Source: an uncultured Bacillota bacterium
Lineage (GTDB): Bacteria > Bacillota > JAAYKD01
Reading direction: 5' to 3'
DNA: 6,944 bases
Assembly: GCA_937897315.1 (NCBI GenBank)
Contig: CALCNS010000318.1
Coordinates: 1 to 6,944 of the forward strand
Numbering within the stretch: the first letter of the stretch is position 1; each line of letters starts with the position of its first letter. Of the stretch, positions 6,187 to 6,944 are shown piece by piece. The notes below the pieces were generated by a model. It did no database searches. It was given only the letters and a program-made list of their open reading frames with translations, and was not told the origin of the DNA. A program made the translations under genes and the position numbers.

Positions 6187-6944
6187 TTACCCTCTTTGAA
6201 CAAAGGTACCTGCCCTTTTATCTTGAATCTCTCCATGAAACAGAACCATTTTCCCCCCAACCATGACCCACACTATGCCTTTCGGATAGGCATGGGGATG
6301 TTCGTAAGTAGCGGTGTCTAGGATCTCCTTTTCATTCAATAACAGCAAATCCGCTTGCATTCCGGGTCGCAATAGCCCACGATTCCACAACCCTAACCTT
6401 GCAGCCGGAGCCGATGTCATGCGTCGGATGGCTTCAGCAAACGAGATGACACCCTTTGCTGCATAATGTGCCAAGACTCTGGGAAAGGTTCCATAATACC
6501 GAGGATGGGGCACGTTCTCACCGAATGCGACCAGACTACCATCGCTACCAATCATACCTAAAGGATGTCTCATAATGGTCTCTACATCGGTTTCGAGCAT
6601 GTTAAAGGAGACAATCTGAACACCTCCCTGCTTCAACAATGCTAAAGTCGTTTCCACTTCATCCAATTCTAGGAACGAAGCAATCTTGGCTAGGCTCCAC
6701 CCATTATAGGTGGGCTCAGGAGCATAATGTGCAACAACTAAGCTTTCAGCGCCACCCCTACGCTGGATATTATTCTTTACTTCTTGGTGTATGTGTGGCA
6801 GTAGACTATCATCTAAGAAACGAGATAGCATCTCCTCTCGCCCTCCTGCTTGAACCCATCCGGGAATCAGTGCACCGGTGAGAGACGTACCCGATGCGAT
6901 ATATGGATATTGATCAAAGCTGACATCCAGCCCCTCATCTCTTG
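6187..6944 (-). CDS. N-acyl-D-amino-acid deacylase (D-aminoacylase) family enzyme, N-terminus beyond window
   Basis: The frame is open from the right edge to a TAA, giving 251 complete codons before the stop; the ATG at 6829-6831 is internal, because homologous sequence continues upstream of it. The family is about 480-530 residues, so roughly the C-terminal half is present. Numbered from the first complete codon, hallmarks are VSFDQYPY (7-14), GALIPGWVQAGG (23-34), the metal-ligand Asp at 134 in MIGSDGSLV, PHPRYYGTFPRVL (145-157), MTSAPAARLGL (175-185), RGLLRPGMQADLLLLN (188-203) and ATYEHPHAYPKGI (211-223). These match D-aminoacylases, zinc enzymes that remove the acyl group from N-acyl-D-amino acids. 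The N-terminal HxH and other histidine or cysteine ligands lie outside the window, so activity cannot be confirmed. It is probably cytoplasmic. The gene converges on the AbrB-family gene, 47 bases away, with a shared terminator. Confidence 0.92.
   Translation of the reverse strand, partial: RDEGLDVSFDQYPYIASGTSLTGALIPGWVQAGGREEMLSRFLDDSLLPHIHQEVKNNIQRRGGAESLVVAHYAPEPTYNGWSLAKIASFLELDEVETTLALLKQGGVQIVSFNMLETDVETIMRHPLGMIGSDGSLVAFGENVPHPRYYGTFPRVLAHYAAKGVISFAEAIRRMTSAPAARLGLWNRGLLRPGMQADLLLLNEKEILDTATYEHPHAYPKGIVWVMVGGKMVLFHGEIQDKRAGTFVQRG

Noticed and set aside
5920..6321. 133-codon plus-strand frame spanning the AbrB-family end, terminator and deacylase end
   Set aside because: It crosses the terminator hairpin and two well-supported genes in the wrong frames, so it is a shadow.
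6639..6881. 80-codon plus-strand frame inside the deacylase gene
   Set aside because: It is antisense to conserved deacylase sequence, with no ribosome site.
1..6944. Mobile element, CRISPR, phage, toxin-antitoxin or defence system
   Set aside because: No transposase or integrase motifs, terminal inverted repeats, spaced repeat arrays or toxin-like gene pairs were seen; gene content and style look uniform along the window.

Overview
The window looks like ordinary chromosomal DNA from a Gram-positive, probably anaerobic, member of the Bacillota (a Clostridia-like lineage is my best guess). The reasons are strong purine-rich Shine-Dalgarno sequences, a TTG start codon, extended -10 promoters, short A/T-rich hairpin terminators, moderately AT-rich DNA, and gene families common in Bacillota: an orphan PTS EIIC of the PTS_EIIC_2 type, a UPF0182 membrane protein, an AbrB-type duplicated membrane protein and a D-aminoacylase. 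I cannot name a genus from sequence alone.

Layout from left to right: (1) the 3' two thirds of a PTS EIIC-like permease gene (+, cut by the left edge); (2) a short intergenic stretch with three TTAACAC repeats and an extended -10, followed by a 39-codon gene for a single-span membrane peptide (+); (3) a bidirectional hairpin terminator; (4) a complete metal-dependent amidohydrolase gene (-), whose likely start is a TTG; (5) a divergent intergenic region of about 140 bases with a good sigma-A-type promoter pointing right; (6) a complete UPF0182 gene (+), followed after 30 bases by a complete AbrB-duplication membrane protein gene (+), probably one operon; (7) a second bidirectional hairpin terminator; (8) the 3' half of an N-acyl-D-amino-acid deacylase gene (-, cut by the right edge).

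The two minus-strand enzymes are both amidohydrolase-superfamily hydrolases acting on C-N bonds. The plus-strand genes between and beside them encode membrane proteins. This fits a region concerned with uptake and breakdown of amino-acid derivatives plus envelope proteins of unknown role, but nothing in the sequence ties the genes into one pathway. I see no mobile elements, CRISPR arrays, tRNA or rRNA genes, phage genes or recognisable defence systems. The points most worth a second look are the Pho-box-like repeat cluster ahead of the small histidine-tailed membrane peptide, and the UPF0182-AbrB pairing.
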